Shown here piece by piece: positions 55,690 to 64,000 of a stretch of DNA of 64,000 nt. The stretch comes from an uncultured Flavobacteriales bacterium (lineage in GTDB: Bacteria > Bacteroidota > Bacteroidia > Flavobacteriales_D > Crocinitomicaceae). The stretch's first letter is position 1; each line of letters opens with the position of its first letter. The stretch is from positions 1 to 64,000 of the forward strand of contig CALJKJ010000018.1 of assembly GCA_937973685.1 (NCBI GenBank), read 5' to 3'. Both the position numbers and the translations under genes were made by a program. The notes beneath the pieces are model-generated. The model searched no databases and was not told the DNA's origin. It saw only the letters and a program-made list of their open reading frames with translations.

Positions 55690-56625
55690 ATGGATAAAAA
55701 TTCAAAGATTTACATACCTGGTCATTTGGGTTTAGTTGGTTCTGCAATGATAAGAATGTTACAACTTAAAGGATATTCGAACTTAATAGTTCGAACATCT
55801 CAAGAGTTAGATTTGACAAATCAGAACGAAGTTGCTTTGTTTTTTGAAAAGGAACAACCAGATTATGTTTTTTTTATGGCAGGGAAAGTAGGCGGGATTT
55901 TAGCGAATAAACAATATAAAGCTGAATTCATCTATCAAAATATAGTAATTCAGAGTAATATAATACATCAAGCATATTTGAGTGGAGTTAAAAAGCTGAT
56001 TTTTATTGCTTCGTCAACTGTGTATCCAAAAGAAGCACAACAACCGCTAAAAGAAATAGATTTATTATCTGGAAAATTAGATCCTTCAAATGAATATTAT
56101 TCCATTGCTAAAATTGCAGGAATTAAAATGTGTGAGGCTTATCGTTCGCAATACGGATGCGATTTCATTTCAGTCATTCCAACAAATTTATACGGACCAA
56201 ACGATAATTATGATTTAAAAAATTCACATGTATTACCTGCTTTGCTTCGTAAATTTATGACAGCAAAAACAAAAGGTGAAACTGCTGTTACTATTTGGGG
56301 TACAGGTAAACCGTTACGTGAATTTATGCATGTGGATGATATGGCTTCAGCATGTTTGTTCTTAATGGAGAATTTTAGTGAATCTGGAACAATCAATATA
56401 GGTGTTGGAAAAGAAATTACTATCTTAGATTTAGCAAAGTTAATCAAGCAAATCATCTGTTACGAAGGTGAGATTCTTACAGACCCAACAATGCCAGATG
56501 GCGCGCAGCGTAAGTTGTTAGATTGTTCCAAATTAACTAATTTAGGCTGGACTCCTTCGATTTCACTAACAGACGGAATAAAAAATGTAGTTGAAGAAAT
56601 TAAAGGAAAAGATTGGTCTGTTTAA
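55690..56625 (+). CDS. GDP-L-fucose synthase-like reductase lacking the catalytic cysteine
   Basis: NAD(P)-dependent GDP-4-keto-6-deoxymannose reductase family, 311 residues. The nucleotide motif GHLGLVGSAM (11-20), Y137-x3-K141 (YYSIAK), PTNLYGPNDNYDLKNSHVLPALLRKF with the conserved His and REFMHVDDMA are all present. The epimerase Cys of E. coli Fcl (Cys109 in SSCIYP) is Thr110 here (SSTVYP). It should still reduce C4, but 3,5-epimerisation is doubtful unless done in trans, perhaps by the RmlC-like protein at 48399. Called fcl by similarity; product sugar open. Confidence 0.85.
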   Translation: MDKNSKIYIPGHLGLVGSAMIRMLQLKGYSNLIVRTSQELDLTNQNEVALFFEKEQPDYVFFMAGKVGGILANKQYKAEFIYQNIVIQSNIIHQAYLSGVKKLIFIASSTVYPKEAQQPLKEIDLLSGKLDPSNEYYSIAKIAGIKMCEAYRSQYGCDFISVIPTNLYGPNDNYDLKNSHVLPALLRKFMTAKTKGETAVTIWGTGKPLREFMHVDDMASACLFLMENFSESGTINIGVGKEITILDLAKLIKQIICYEGEILTDPTMPDGAQRKLLDCSKLTNLGWTPSISLTDGIKNVVEEIKGKDWSV

Positions 56626-56634
56626 AAAAAAGAT

Positions 56635-57114
56635 ATGATATTTAAAAACATACAAAAAGAACTTGAATCTAATGGTTTTCAGATTGATTCAATGGATAAT
56701 AACCGTCCTTGGGGTGGTTTTTATGTTATTGCTGAAGCGCAAGCACAAAACTTTGCTGATGCTTATTTTGAAGGCTTAGATGTTTCAACTTTGAAAATTA
56801 GTGGGCAATTGAGCCCAAAGATTTTAATAGTTGCACCTGAAAAAAGGTTGTCGTGGCAATACCATCACCGCAGAGCAGAAATATGGCGTGTTATTAAAGG
56901 TCAGGCTGGCGTAGTTACAAGTGATACAGACGAAGAAGGAGCATTGCAGGTACTTAATGTTGGCGATACAATTACACTTCAACAAGGAGAACGCCACCGC
57001 TTAATCGGATTGAGTGATTATGCTGTTATTGCAGAAATTTGGCAACACACGGATGCCAATCACCCTTCTAACGAAGACGATATCGTACGCGTTCAAGATG
57101 ACTTTGGGAGATAA
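56635..57114 (+). CDS. Mannose-6-phosphate isomerase type II cupin
   Basis: A 159-residue cupin matching the isomerase domain of bifunctional ManC/AlgA-type enzymes: RPWGGFYVI, LIVAPEKRLSWQYHHRRAEIWRVIKGQAGV with metal-binding His residues, GDTITLQQGERHRLIGL and AEIWQHTD. It should make mannose-6-phosphate from fructose-6-phosphate, feeding GDP-mannose for gmd. No guanylyltransferase domain is attached. 9 bp after the reductase gene; a terminator follows. Confidence 0.83.
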   Translation: MIFKNIQKELESNGFQIDSMDNNRPWGGFYVIAEAQAQNFADAYFEGLDVSTLKISGQLSPKILIVAPEKRLSWQYHHRRAEIWRVIKGQAGVVTSDTDEEGALQVLNVGDTITLQQGERHRLIGLSDYAVIAEIWQHTDANHPSNEDDIVRVQDDFGR

Positions 57115-57470
57115 GGGAATAGAAGGAAGAATGAAGAGAGAACTATTCAGAATGTAGAATTTTGAATGAAGAATTCAAAGAGGGTTCTGGTTTTTGAAAG
57201 ATATAAATCACAATAATAATATCCCGGTTGATCGTATTTCAGTCGGGATTTTTATTTTATGTCAAAAGTAGGTGAGAACCTAAGACTTTGGGAAAAGTTA
57301 CTTTTTCGGCAATGAAAAAAGTAAGTCAAATCCCTGCTTTTTTTTAATTTTGTTTTTTATCTTTTTAGTTTGTGTAACTACGAGCTTGATCTCTTCATTG
57401 TTGATTCCATGAATTTAATGTTGGGTAAAAAGATAAAACGTTTTATAATCTGAAAACAAAGAAATTTCAC
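57115..57470. other. Intergenic region with two repeat-like elements
   Basis: No gene. It contains GAATG/ATGAA word repeats (57127-57180) like the 23S-5S spacer, the operon terminator (57221-57259), and one copy of the GTTACTTTTT-GCAATG-AAAAAAGTAAGT hairpin (57298-57326) that also occurs twice at 44.2-44.6 kb; 18 bases, GCAATGAAAAAAGTAAGT, are identical with the copy at 44544. Confidence 0.65.
57221..57259 (+). terminator. Terminator of the polysaccharide locus
   Basis: ATCCCGGTTG (57221-57230) pairs with CAGTCGGGAT (57240-57249) through two G-U pairs, then TTTTTATTTTAT. Confidence 0.75.
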
Positions 57471-59108
57471 ATGGCACTCAATACAAATAATCCCACACAA
57501 ACTGCCGCATGGCAACAACTTGCCACTCATTTTGAACAAACGAAAGCAATTCAAATGCAACAGTTGTTTGCAGCTGATCCGTTGCGGACGGAGAAAATGC
57601 ACATCGAATGGCAGGATTTCTTAGTCGATTATTCGAAAAACAGAGTAACCGATGAAACAATGGATTTGTTGTTGGCATTAGCCAAAGAAATGAACTTGTC
57701 GGATGCGATCCAACAGTATTTTGGGGGTCAAATCATCAATCAAACTGAAAACAGAGCGGTGTTGCATACTGCCTTACGTGCAACAGAAAACGAAGCAATT
57801 CTGGTTGATGGTGTGAATGTGTTGCCAGAAATTACTGCGGTAAAAAACAAAATCAAACAGTTTTCTGATGAGGTTATATCGGGTAAACGCTTTGGATTTA
57901 CTGGAAAGCCATTTACTGATGTTGTCAATATTGGAATTGGTGGCTCTGATTTGGGTCCGGCAATGGTGGTGGAAGCGTTGCAGTTTTATAAAAACCACTT
58001 AAACGTTCATTTTGTCTCCAACGTAGATGGCGATCATGTGCAAGAAGTGCTCAAAAAACTCAATCCAGAAACGACGCTTTTTGTTATTGTTTCCAAGACA
58101 TTCACTACACAAGAAACGTTAACGAATGCAGAAACAATTCGTTCGTGGTTTTTACAATCGGGTACACAAGCAGCTGTTGCACAACATTTTGTAGCTGTTT
58201 CAACAAATATCGAACGCGTCACAGCATTTGGCATCAGTCCAGACGCTATTTTCCCGATGTGGGATTGGGTAGGAGGACGTTTTTCGTTGTGGAGTGCCGT
58301 AGGCTTGTCTATCAGTCTTGCAGTTGGTTTTGACCATTTTGAAGATTTGTTGGCAGGTGCAAATAATATGGACGAGCATTTCAAAAACGAAACGTTTGAC
58401 AAGAATATTCCAGTTGTTTTGGCGTTGTTAAGTATATGGTATAATAATTTTTATGGGGCTGAAAGCGAAGCATTGATTCCCTATACGCAGTATTTGCAAA
58501 AGTTAGCACCGTATCTCCAACAAGGTATTATGGAAAGTAATGGCAAATGTGTTGGTAGAGATGGAAAGCCAGTCAATTACCAAACAGGAACCATCATTTG
58601 GGGCGAACCGGGAACCAATTCACAGCACGCGTTTTTTCAATTGATTCACCAAGGAACAAAGTTAATTCCAACAGATTTTATTGGTTTCAAGCAGTCGTTA
58701 CATGGAAACAAAGACCATCACGATAAATTGATGTCCAACTTCTTTGCGCAGACAGAGGCTTTGTTGATGGGAAAAACAGCAGAACAAGTAAAAGCTGAGT
58801 TTGGCAAACAACAATTGTCAAGTGAAACAGCAGATTTCTTAGTACCATTTAAAGTGTTTGAAGGAAATAAACCAACGAATACAATATTAATTGACCAACT
58901 AACTCCTGCAAGTTTGGGGGCTTTGGTAGCTTTGTACGAGCACAAATTGTTTGTTCAAGGCGTTATTTGGAACATATTCAGTTACGATCAGTGGGGGGTT
59001 GAATTAGGCAAACAGTTGGCAAGTAGTATTTTGACTGAAATCGACAGCCAACAAATCTCCCAACACGATGCTTCGACTACATTCTTGCTGCATAAGTATT
59101 TGAAATAA
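57471..59108 (+). CDS. pgi: Glucose-6-phosphate isomerase
   Basis: Interconverts glucose-6-phosphate and fructose-6-phosphate in glycolysis and gluconeogenesis. 545 residues, full length. Family motifs: [53 protein letters not shown] and [23 protein letters not shown] with the catalytic Glu/His. It sits inside the polysaccharide region, where its product also feeds the mannose-phosphate cupin, but it is not part of the operon. Confidence 0.97.
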   Translation: MALNTNNPTQTAAWQQLATHFEQTKAIQMQQLFAADPLRTEKMHIEWQDFLVDYSKNRVTDETMDLLLALAKEMNLSDAIQQYFGGQIINQTENRAVLHTALRATENEAILVDGVNVLPEITAVKNKIKQFSDEVISGKRFGFTGKPFTDVVNIGIGGSDLGPAMVVEALQFYKNHLNVHFVSNVDGDHVQEVLKKLNPETTLFVIVSKTFTTQETLTNAETIRSWFLQSGTQAAVAQHFVAVSTNIERVTAFGISPDAIFPMWDWVGGRFSLWSAVGLSISLAVGFDHFEDLLAGANNMDEHFKNETFDKNIPVVLALLSIWYNNFYGAESEALIPYTQYLQKLAPYLQQGIMESNGKCVGRDGKPVNYQTGTIIWGEPGTNSQHAFFQLIHQGTKLIPTDFIGFKQSLHGNKDHHDKLMSNFFAQTEALLMGKTAEQVKAEFGKQQLSSETADFLVPFKVFEGNKPTNTILIDQLTPASLGALVALYEHKLFVQGVIWNIFSYDQWGVELGKQLASSILTEIDSQQISQHDASTTFLLHKYLK

Positions 59109-59167
59109 TAATTCATTTTTTTAATATCAATTAGTGTCGTGAACATGCTAATTAAATTTTACAGTAT

Positions 59168-59202
59168 AAAAAAAGTCCGCATGTTAACTACAAGCGGACT
59201 TT
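59168..59202 (-). terminator. Terminator of the small outer-membrane protein gene
   Basis: AAAGTCCGC (59172-59180) / GCGGACTTT (59194-59202) with a 13-nt loop; on the minus strand followed by a T run, 18 bp after the stop. Confidence 0.8.
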
Positions 59203-59219
59203 CAATAGTTTATGAATTG

Positions 59220-59732
59220 TTAATAGGTATATGAAAAACCAATTGTTGTGTTTACATAATTTTTCATGGAAGTATTACTAGCAAAAAGGTAATAATAACT
59301 TGTGTTTAATTGTAAACTAAATTTATCATTGATTTTGTATTTAGGCATTACACCAAAAACAGTATTGATCATACCGTCACCAGCAACACGATAATCATCT
59401 TTAAATAACTCATTATTAACTCGATTTGTAACACCAGCACCTGCATAAACTGAAAAACTATACTTTGAATCAGTTATTTTTAACATTTGGCTTAAATCAA
59501 AAACAGCATTTCCTGAAATTCGAGTCATCATATTATTGCCAAATTTATCTGAACCAACGTCTAAGCGCGCACTAAGCAAAGGAGTGAACTTATAAGATAC
59601 ACCAACACTTGCAGCTGTACCAATGGTAACACCACTTCCAGCATGTGCTCCAAAATTTAAATCAGCAGCAATTTTTTGTCCAAATGATATGCTTGAAATA
59701 GCAATAAAAATAGGTAAGATAATTTTTTTCAT
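59220..59732 (-). CDS. Small outer-membrane beta-barrel protein
   Basis: A 170-residue exported protein, signal peptide MKKIILPIFIAISSISFGQ, then about eight amphipathic strands with aromatic girdles (SVGVSYKFTPLLSARLDVGSD, YSFSVYAGAGVTNRV) ending in a terminal aromatic (FSYTY), as in OmpA/OmpX-like barrels. Function unknown. Single-gene unit with its own terminator. Confidence 0.72.
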   Translation of the reverse strand: MKKIILPIFIAISSISFGQKIAADLNFGAHAGSGVTIGTAASVGVSYKFTPLLSARLDVGSDKFGNNMMTRISGNAVFDLSQMLKITDSKYSFSVYAGAGVTNRVNNELFKDDYRVAGDGMINTVFGVMPKYKINDKFSLQLNTSYYYLFASNTSMKNYVNTTIGFSYTY

Positions 59733-59953
59733 ATGTGATGTTTTTTCTAAAAGTACGAATTTTAATCAAAAGGGTTACGTTCGCGTTGGTATTTGTTTTC
59801 ATCATTTAGCCATAAGTTCATATGACTTAGATTTCAGACATTTCGGGATCTGTTATCAGATATGATCTTCACATTAGAAAACTTATATAAAAATTAAGTT
59901 TCACTAGAAAGAAAAAATTGTCATTTTAGCATGTGTGCATTTTCAATTGTAAA
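59733..59953. other. Gene-free stretch
   Basis: About 220 bp between two minus-strand genes. I see no coding region, tRNA or strong hairpin; it presumably holds the promoter of the outer-membrane protein gene. Confidence 0.4.
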
Positions 59954-60412
59954 TCACAATTGTATGGTCACAACAATACCCAATTCTTCTAATTTTATTT
60001 TAAGTGAATTATTCCGAACTTCCTCTATTTGTCCTTTTTTATCCTTGAACAAACCTGAAGGGACTTGGAAATCATCTCCTTTTTTGAATTCTTTTATACT
60101 AAAATCCAAAATTGTTTTAGTTGTTAATTCACGTAATAATTTTATTTCACTTTCACGAACAATTGCTGGTTTTTTTAACCAATGAATATATCTTATTACA
60201 CCGGAAATAACAAATACTTTTGAGCGGTCAATTTCTGCTAATTGAACAAAAACATAGGAATTAATGAGAGGGGTAGTCACTTTTTTCTTTCTATCTGACC
60301 ATTGTTTGATAGAAGTAATCAAAGGACAGAATGCATCAATTCCATTTGCTAATAATTGTGCTGTTACTTTCTTTTCCTGACGGGGTTTTGTGTAAATGAC
60401 AAACCAAGGCAT
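59954..60412 (-). CDS. UpxY/RfaH-like NusG-family antiterminator
   Basis: Specialised NusG paralogue, 152 residues, that binds RNA polymerase and lets it read long polysaccharide operons. The NGN domain starts MPWFVIYTKPRQEKKVTAQLL and has the TPLINSYVFVQL strand; the C-terminal ~45 residues (KKGDDFQVPSGLFKDKKGQIEEV) are a KOW domain. In Bacteroides such UpxY proteins are encoded at the start of capsule loci; here the gene points away from the wza-like gene across a tandem repeat. Confidence 0.82.
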   Translation of the reverse strand: MPWFVIYTKPRQEKKVTAQLLANGIDAFCPLITSIKQWSDRKKKVTTPLINSYVFVQLAEIDRSKVFVISGVIRYIHWLKKPAIVRESEIKLLRELTTKTILDFSIKEFKKGDDFQVPSGLFKDKKGQIEEVRNNSLKIKLEELGIVVTIQL

Positions 60413-60487
60413 TTGTTAAAGTTGTTGTGTTTTGTTGTAAAAATAATACAATCCTTGAATTACAATGTTTTTTCTCTTTATATATCC

Positions 60488-60608
60488 TATCTCCAATCTC
60501 CAATCTCCAATCTCCCAATCTTCCAATCTTCAATCTTTCAATCTTTCAATCTTCAATCTTTCAATCTTCAATCTTTCAATCTTCCAATCTTCAATCTTCA
60601 ATCTTCCA
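60488..60608. repeat. 15-copy AATCT tandem repeat
   Basis: Fifteen AATCT motifs separated by C, TC, TTC or TCC, with period 7 or 8 bp, on the plus strand (AGATTG on the minus strand). Early copies use CC spacers, later ones TC/TTC. The array lies between the divergent NusG-like and Wza-like genes and ends 30 bp before the promoter element at 60639. Confidence 0.85.
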
Positions 60609-60638
60609 CCTATTGAGTCGGGATTCCATTCTTTTCCT

Positions 60639-60646
60639 TACCTTTG
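60639..60646 (+). promoter_or_regulatory. wza-like gene promoter
   Basis: TACCTTTG, a TAnnTTTG match, with a possible -33 TTG at 60613-60615 (23-bp spacing), 19 bp before the ATG. It lies directly downstream of the AATCT array. Confidence 0.5.
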
Positions 60647-60665
60647 TTTCTATTAAAATTAATGT

Positions 60666-62978
60666 ATGACAATCACTATCAAGCTGTACAAGAAATCGAG
60701 TATCTATTTTTTAATAACATTTCTTATTTCTTTTAGTGGATTTACTCAAGGAGCATTGAATGCATCCAACTTGAGCACATTTAAAGCAGGGCAATTATCC
60801 GATGCTGAAATCATACAAGTTCAAAAAGAATTGATTAATAACAACATGTCGTTTGAACAAGCAGCAGCATTAGCTATTGCAAAAGGTGCTCCAGCAGCTG
60901 AAATTGAATCCTTAAGAGGGCGATTACTAAGCGCAACTGTTCCCATCGAAACAGCAAAAATAGACCCAGTTGTTCAAGCTGAAATAACTCCAATTGTTGC
61001 AGTTTCTAAAGCCGTAAATAAAAATTTAAGTTTGTTTGGTTCAGAATTATTTTCGTCACCAAATTTAGGATTTGAACCAAATACCAATATTCCAGCATCA
61101 CCTAATTATGTGTTAGGAATAAATGATGTGCTTGAACTAAACGTTTGGGGGGTGCAACAATTTTCTTATAGTGGAAAAATATCGAATAGAGGAATTATTA
61201 CTGTACCAAATATTGGAGAGATTTTTGTAAGTGGTTTGACATTGGAAGCTGCAGAAACAAAGATAAAAACTGCTGTTTCTCGGATTTATGCTACAGTTGG
61301 ATCAGGGAGTAGATTTTCATTGAACGTATCCAGTTTCAGAACTATAACTATCACAATTATTGGTGCGCGTCAACCCGGTAATTACAAGGTTAGTTCTATG
61401 AGTTCTGTTTTTAATGCTTTACATGTAGCAGGTGGACCAAGCGAAATTGGGTCGTACAGAAACATAGAGGTTATTCGCAACGATAAAGTCATTCGTGTAG
61501 TTGATTTGTACAAGTTTTTATCCAGAGGTGATCAATCAGATAACATTAGCTTGAAAGACAACGATGTTATACGTATTCCAGCATACAAAGCACGAATTTC
61601 TTTAGAAGGTGAAGTCAAAAGACCCGGTATTTTTGAATTAGTGGCTGATGAAAATTTGGAGCGTATTTTGGAATATGCGGGATGGTTTACTGAAAACGCT
61701 TACATCAATCGTATAGCAGTTGAACAAAAAACAGGAAGCGAGCGGAAGGTAGCCGATTTGAATGCTGCTAATTACGCATCATACATACCTCAAGCAGGAG
61801 ATGTGATTGCTGTTGCGAAAATATTAGACAGATACGAGAATAGGGTTCAAATCCGTGGAGCTGTTTTTCGTCCAGGAACCTATAGTATTGAGCAAAATAT
61901 GACTGTAAAATCGTTAATTGAAAAGGCAAATGGAGTTGTGGAAAATGTGTTTTTAGAGCGTGCTACTTTGATACGTGAACAAGCAGATTTAACCAAAACA
62001 TATTTAACAGTCAATTTGAAAGCTGCTTTAACTGGTGATCCAGCTCAAAACACCCTACTTCAAAAAGAAGATGAATTGATCATTTACTTTAATTACGATT
62101 TGTTAGAAAAACATGCTATTACAATTTCTGGTGAAGTTCGTAAACCAGGGACTTATTCATACACTTCAGAAATCACTTTGCAAAATATCATTATGGAGGC
62201 AGAGGGTTTAACTGATTTAGCTGCTAAAAAAGTTGAAATTTCTCGTGTCCGCAAAGACTCGTTGTACAATCCTAAAGACCCAAATCGTATTATTTATTTT
62301 AATCTGGTGTATGATCCTTCTACAAATACTGAGGCAACAACTTTCAAATTAGCACCAGAAGACAATATCATTATCCGCAGAATAGAAGTTGTTGAAACAC
62401 AACAATTAGTAGCTGTAACTGGAACAGTTTTGTATCCGGGCCCATATGCTTTAATCACAAAAGACGAGCGCGTTTCAGACTTATTAGCCAGAACAGGGGG
62501 ATTCACCAATGAATCAAATTTGAGTCAAATTCACTTAGTTAGAGAAGGTTATACTATTCCAATTACTTGGAAAAAAGTTGGTGAAAAACCTTCACGACGT
62601 TCCAATATAATTTTAAAGCCAGGTGATCAACTTGTTGTTCCAAATTTAGAAACAACTGTTACAATTTCAGGAGCAGTATTGTACCCAACGATAATTCCTG
62701 TTGAAGGTAAAAAAAGTGCTCGACATTATATCAATAGTGCTGGAGGTGAAACTGAAAATGCAGATTTAAAGCGGGTTTATGTAGTACATCAAAATGGTAG
62801 AATAGTGAAAACTAAGCAGTTTTTGTTTATCCGGAATTATCCTGAATTAGATGGAGGCGCAAAGGTGGTTGTTCCTCAAAAGCCCGTCAAGGAAAAACGA
62901 AATAGTGGTGAAATTATTGGATATTCGACAATGGTAACAAGCCTTGCTGGAGTTATTATTGCAATACTTAAATTGTAA
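60666..62978 (+). CDS. Wza-like polysaccharide export protein with SLBB domains
   Basis: Outer-membrane/periplasmic export channel component, 770 residues. A signal peptide (FLITFLISFSGFTQG), a poly-export (PES) domain (about 140-225: NYVLGINDVLELNVWG), then about six SLBB-type repeats (ITISGEVRKPGTYSYTSE, VAVTGTVLYPGPYA, VTISGAVLYPTIIP) and a C-terminal hydrophobic helix (GYSTMVTSLAGVIIAILKL). Much longer than E. coli Wza (~380), but this multi-SLBB form is common in Bacteroidota. Cotranscribed or near the WecA-type gene. No Wzc kinase is adjacent. Confidence 0.88.
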   Translation: MTITIKLYKKSSIYFLITFLISFSGFTQGALNASNLSTFKAGQLSDAEIIQVQKELINNNMSFEQAAALAIAKGAPAAEIESLRGRLLSATVPIETAKIDPVVQAEITPIVAVSKAVNKNLSLFGSELFSSPNLGFEPNTNIPASPNYVLGINDVLELNVWGVQQFSYSGKISNRGIITVPNIGEIFVSGLTLEAAETKIKTAVSRIYATVGSGSRFSLNVSSFRTITITIIGARQPGNYKVSSMSSVFNALHVAGGPSEIGSYRNIEVIRNDKVIRVVDLYKFLSRGDQSDNISLKDNDVIRIPAYKARISLEGEVKRPGIFELVADENLERILEYAGWFTENAYINRIAVEQKTGSERKVADLNAANYASYIPQAGDVIAVAKILDRYENRVQIRGAVFRPGTYSIEQNMTVKSLIEKANGVVENVFLERATLIREQADLTKTYLTVNLKAALTGDPAQNTLLQKEDELIIYFNYDLLEKHAITISGEVRKPGTYSYTSEITLQNIIMEAEGLTDLAAKKVEISRVRKDSLYNPKDPNRIIYFNLVYDPSTNTEATTFKLAPEDNIIIRRIEVVETQQLVAVTGTVLYPGPYALITKDERVSDLLARTGGFTNESNLSQIHLVREGYTIPITWKKVGEKPSRRSNIILKPGDQLVVPNLETTVTISGAVLYPTIIPVEGKKSARHYINSAGGETENADLKRVYVVHQNGRIVKTKQFLFIRNYPELDGGAKVVVPQKPVKEKRNSGEIIGYSTMVTSLAGVIIAILKL

Positions 62979-63028
62979 GAAATAATTTAAATTGAAGCAA
63001 CTTTTGTGTTTTATTTGAGTCTTTGTAT

Positions 63029-63036
63029 TAGATTTG
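63029..63036 (+). promoter_or_regulatory. Promoter -7 element before the WecA-type gene
   Basis: TAGATTTG, a TAnnTTTG match, with a possible -33 TTTG at 63003-63006; 40 bp before the ATG at 63077. Confidence 0.4.
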
Positions 63037-63076
63037 TAAAAGCACTTACCAAAGAAATAACATTTAAACCTAATGT

Positions 63077-64000
63077 ATGTTACTAACGAATGAATTTATT
63101 TTATTTTTCACGATATTATTTTTTCTCCTTGGGTTTTCATTATCCTATTTGATTTTACCTGTTATAATTAATGTAGTAAAATCTCTAGAACTTTTCGAAA
63201 AAGTATCTGATAGAAGTTCCCACAATTGTCCTGTACCAAGCTTTGGTGGTGTCGCTTTTTTTATTATTATTTTATTAGCTTTAGGTTTTTCAGGTGAAAT
63301 TTATGACAGAACTCAGGTTCTTGCGTTATTGCCTGGAGTATTAATTGTTTTTTTTACTGGATTAAAAGATGATTTGACTGGAACAAAGCCATCAACAAAA
63401 ATTGTCATGCAACTATTAGCAGGCGCTAGTTTAGTTGCATATCCTCAATTTAACATTAGTGATTTAAATGGATTTTTGGGAATTCATCAAATTAGTGAAT
63501 GGTTAATGTTTCCCTTAAGTCTTTTGGTTATAATTTTTTTTATCAATGCCTATAATTTGATTGATGGAATCGATGGATATGCTGGTTTAATTGGTGTCGT
63601 TATTTTCTCATTTTATGCGTTCATATTTGGATTCGTTAGTGACTGGTTAATGTTAAGTATTTGTGTTGCTATGATTGGAGGATTGATTGCTTTTTTAAGG
63701 TTTAATTTTTCAAGCTATGGCAAGAAAATATTTTTAGGTGATACAGGAAGTTTACTACTTGGATTTGTAATTATAGCCTTTGTATTTTACATTACTTCAA
63801 AAGATTATGCTCATCAATTAACTTTTTTCGTGCCTGAACAAAACTTACCTTATGTACTATTGGCTATATTATTTGTTCCAACTTTTGATGCTTTGAGAGT
63901 TTTTATTACACGTTTGATCAATCACAAAAGTCCTTTCAAAGCTGATCGAACTCACATGCATCATATTATTTTAGATAAGTTTGAATGGACACATAAAAAA
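63077..64000 (+). CDS. WecA/TagO-type undecaprenyl-phosphate sugar-1-phosphate transferase (3' end cut)
   Basis: Membrane enzyme that starts the lipid-linked repeat unit by transferring GlcNAc-1-P (or similar) to undecaprenyl phosphate. The 308 codons to the window edge have no stop. MraY/WecA motifs are complete: LKDD (96-99), NAYNLIDGIDG (157-167), GDTGS (221-225) and RTHMHH (291-296), amid about ten membrane helices. ATG 63077 is used; the ATG at 63073 runs into a stop after six codons. The gene continues outside the window. Confidence 0.92.
   Translation, partial: MLLTNEFILFFTILFFLLGFSLSYLILPVIINVVKSLELFEKVSDRSSHNCPVPSFGGVAFFIIILLALGFSGEIYDRTQVLALLPGVLIVFFTGLKDDLTGTKPSTKIVMQLLAGASLVAYPQFNISDLNGFLGIHQISEWLMFPLSLLVIIFFINAYNLIDGIDGYAGLIGVVIFSFYAFIFGFVSDWLMLSICVAMIGGLIAFLRFNFSSYGKKIFLGDTGSLLLGFVIIAFVFYITSKDYAHQLTFFVPEQNLPYVLLAILFVPTFDALRVFITRLINHKSPFKADRTHMHHIILDKFEWTHKK

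Noticed and set aside
60488..60608. Possible CRISPR array
   Set aside because: Repeat units are 7-8 bp with no unique spacers and no cas genes nearby.
60356..60669. Several overlapping plus-strand frames rich in SNLQSFNLQ-type repeats, and the minus frame 60336-60533
   Set aside because: They are translations of the AATCT tandem array in different frames, with no plausible start or family.

Overview
The window is AT-rich chromosomal DNA of a member of the Bacteroidota, most likely a Flavobacteriales/Crocinitomicaceae-type organism (inference). Supporting signs are many promoters with the Bacteroidota -7 element TAnnTTTG, few Shine-Dalgarno sequences, a protein with a type B type-IX-secretion (gliding-motility) sorting domain, tandem DUF3857/transglutaminase proteins, OmpA proteins with thrombospondin type 3 repeats, and a UpxY/RfaH-like antiterminator next to a polysaccharide locus. 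No phage, insertion sequence, CRISPR array or tRNA was seen.

Layout. 1-842: end of an rRNA operon (23S 3' end, 5S, terminator), followed by two decayed extra copies of the 5S tail plus terminator. 1022-5548: ndk, then a metal-regulated operon (MntR-like repressor, TroABCD-like Mn/Fe transporter) with an operator palindrome in its promoter. 5582-20971: housekeeping and envelope genes (NUDIX, gyrB, glutathione peroxidase, OmpA and TPR lipoproteins, folK, sppA, murB, RhlE-type helicase) and a FecBCD/BtuFCD-type transporter. 21614-26380: a five-gene accessory cluster (Wzt-like ATPase without a visible Wzm, radical SAM protein, an unrecognised protein, a GNT-I-like glycosyltransferase, a PhyH dioxygenase).

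26384-34145: yifB, a REC-HPt protein, an NtrC-type sigma-54 response regulator, tpx, an alpha/beta hydrolase, mnmD and an MFS transporter. Divergent from the response regulator lies the most interesting feature of the window: a perfect -24/-12 (sigma-54) promoter (30467-30483) about 90 bp upstream of a stable UUCG hairpin terminator, with no protein-coding gene between. The dyads at 30221 and 30396 look like binding sites for the regulator. The order sRNA / sigma-54 regulator / HPt protein resembles the qrr1-luxO-luxU arrangement of Vibrio, in a different phylum.

34192-43910: an operon of two DUF3857 proteins (one with a ruined transglutaminase triad) and a 1,094-residue TPR + MORN/YwqK-repeat protein, then a secreted two-gene unit ending in a T9SS cargo. 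43967-44737 is a gene-free stretch of tandem degenerate ~330-bp repeat modules. 44788-64000 is mainly a surface polysaccharide (O-antigen/capsule) locus: Wzz-like protein, Gmd, an RmlC/MlghB-like epimerase, a cupin, an acyltransferase, a perosamine-synthase-like aminotransferase, three glycosyltransferases, Wzy- and Wzx-like membrane proteins, a GDP-fucose-synthase-like reductase lacking the catalytic cysteine, and a phosphomannose-isomerase cupin. After pgi and a small outer-membrane protein come a UpxY/RfaH-like regulator, a 15-copy AATCT-type tandem repeat, a Wza-like export protein and a WecA-type initiating transferase cut by the window edge.
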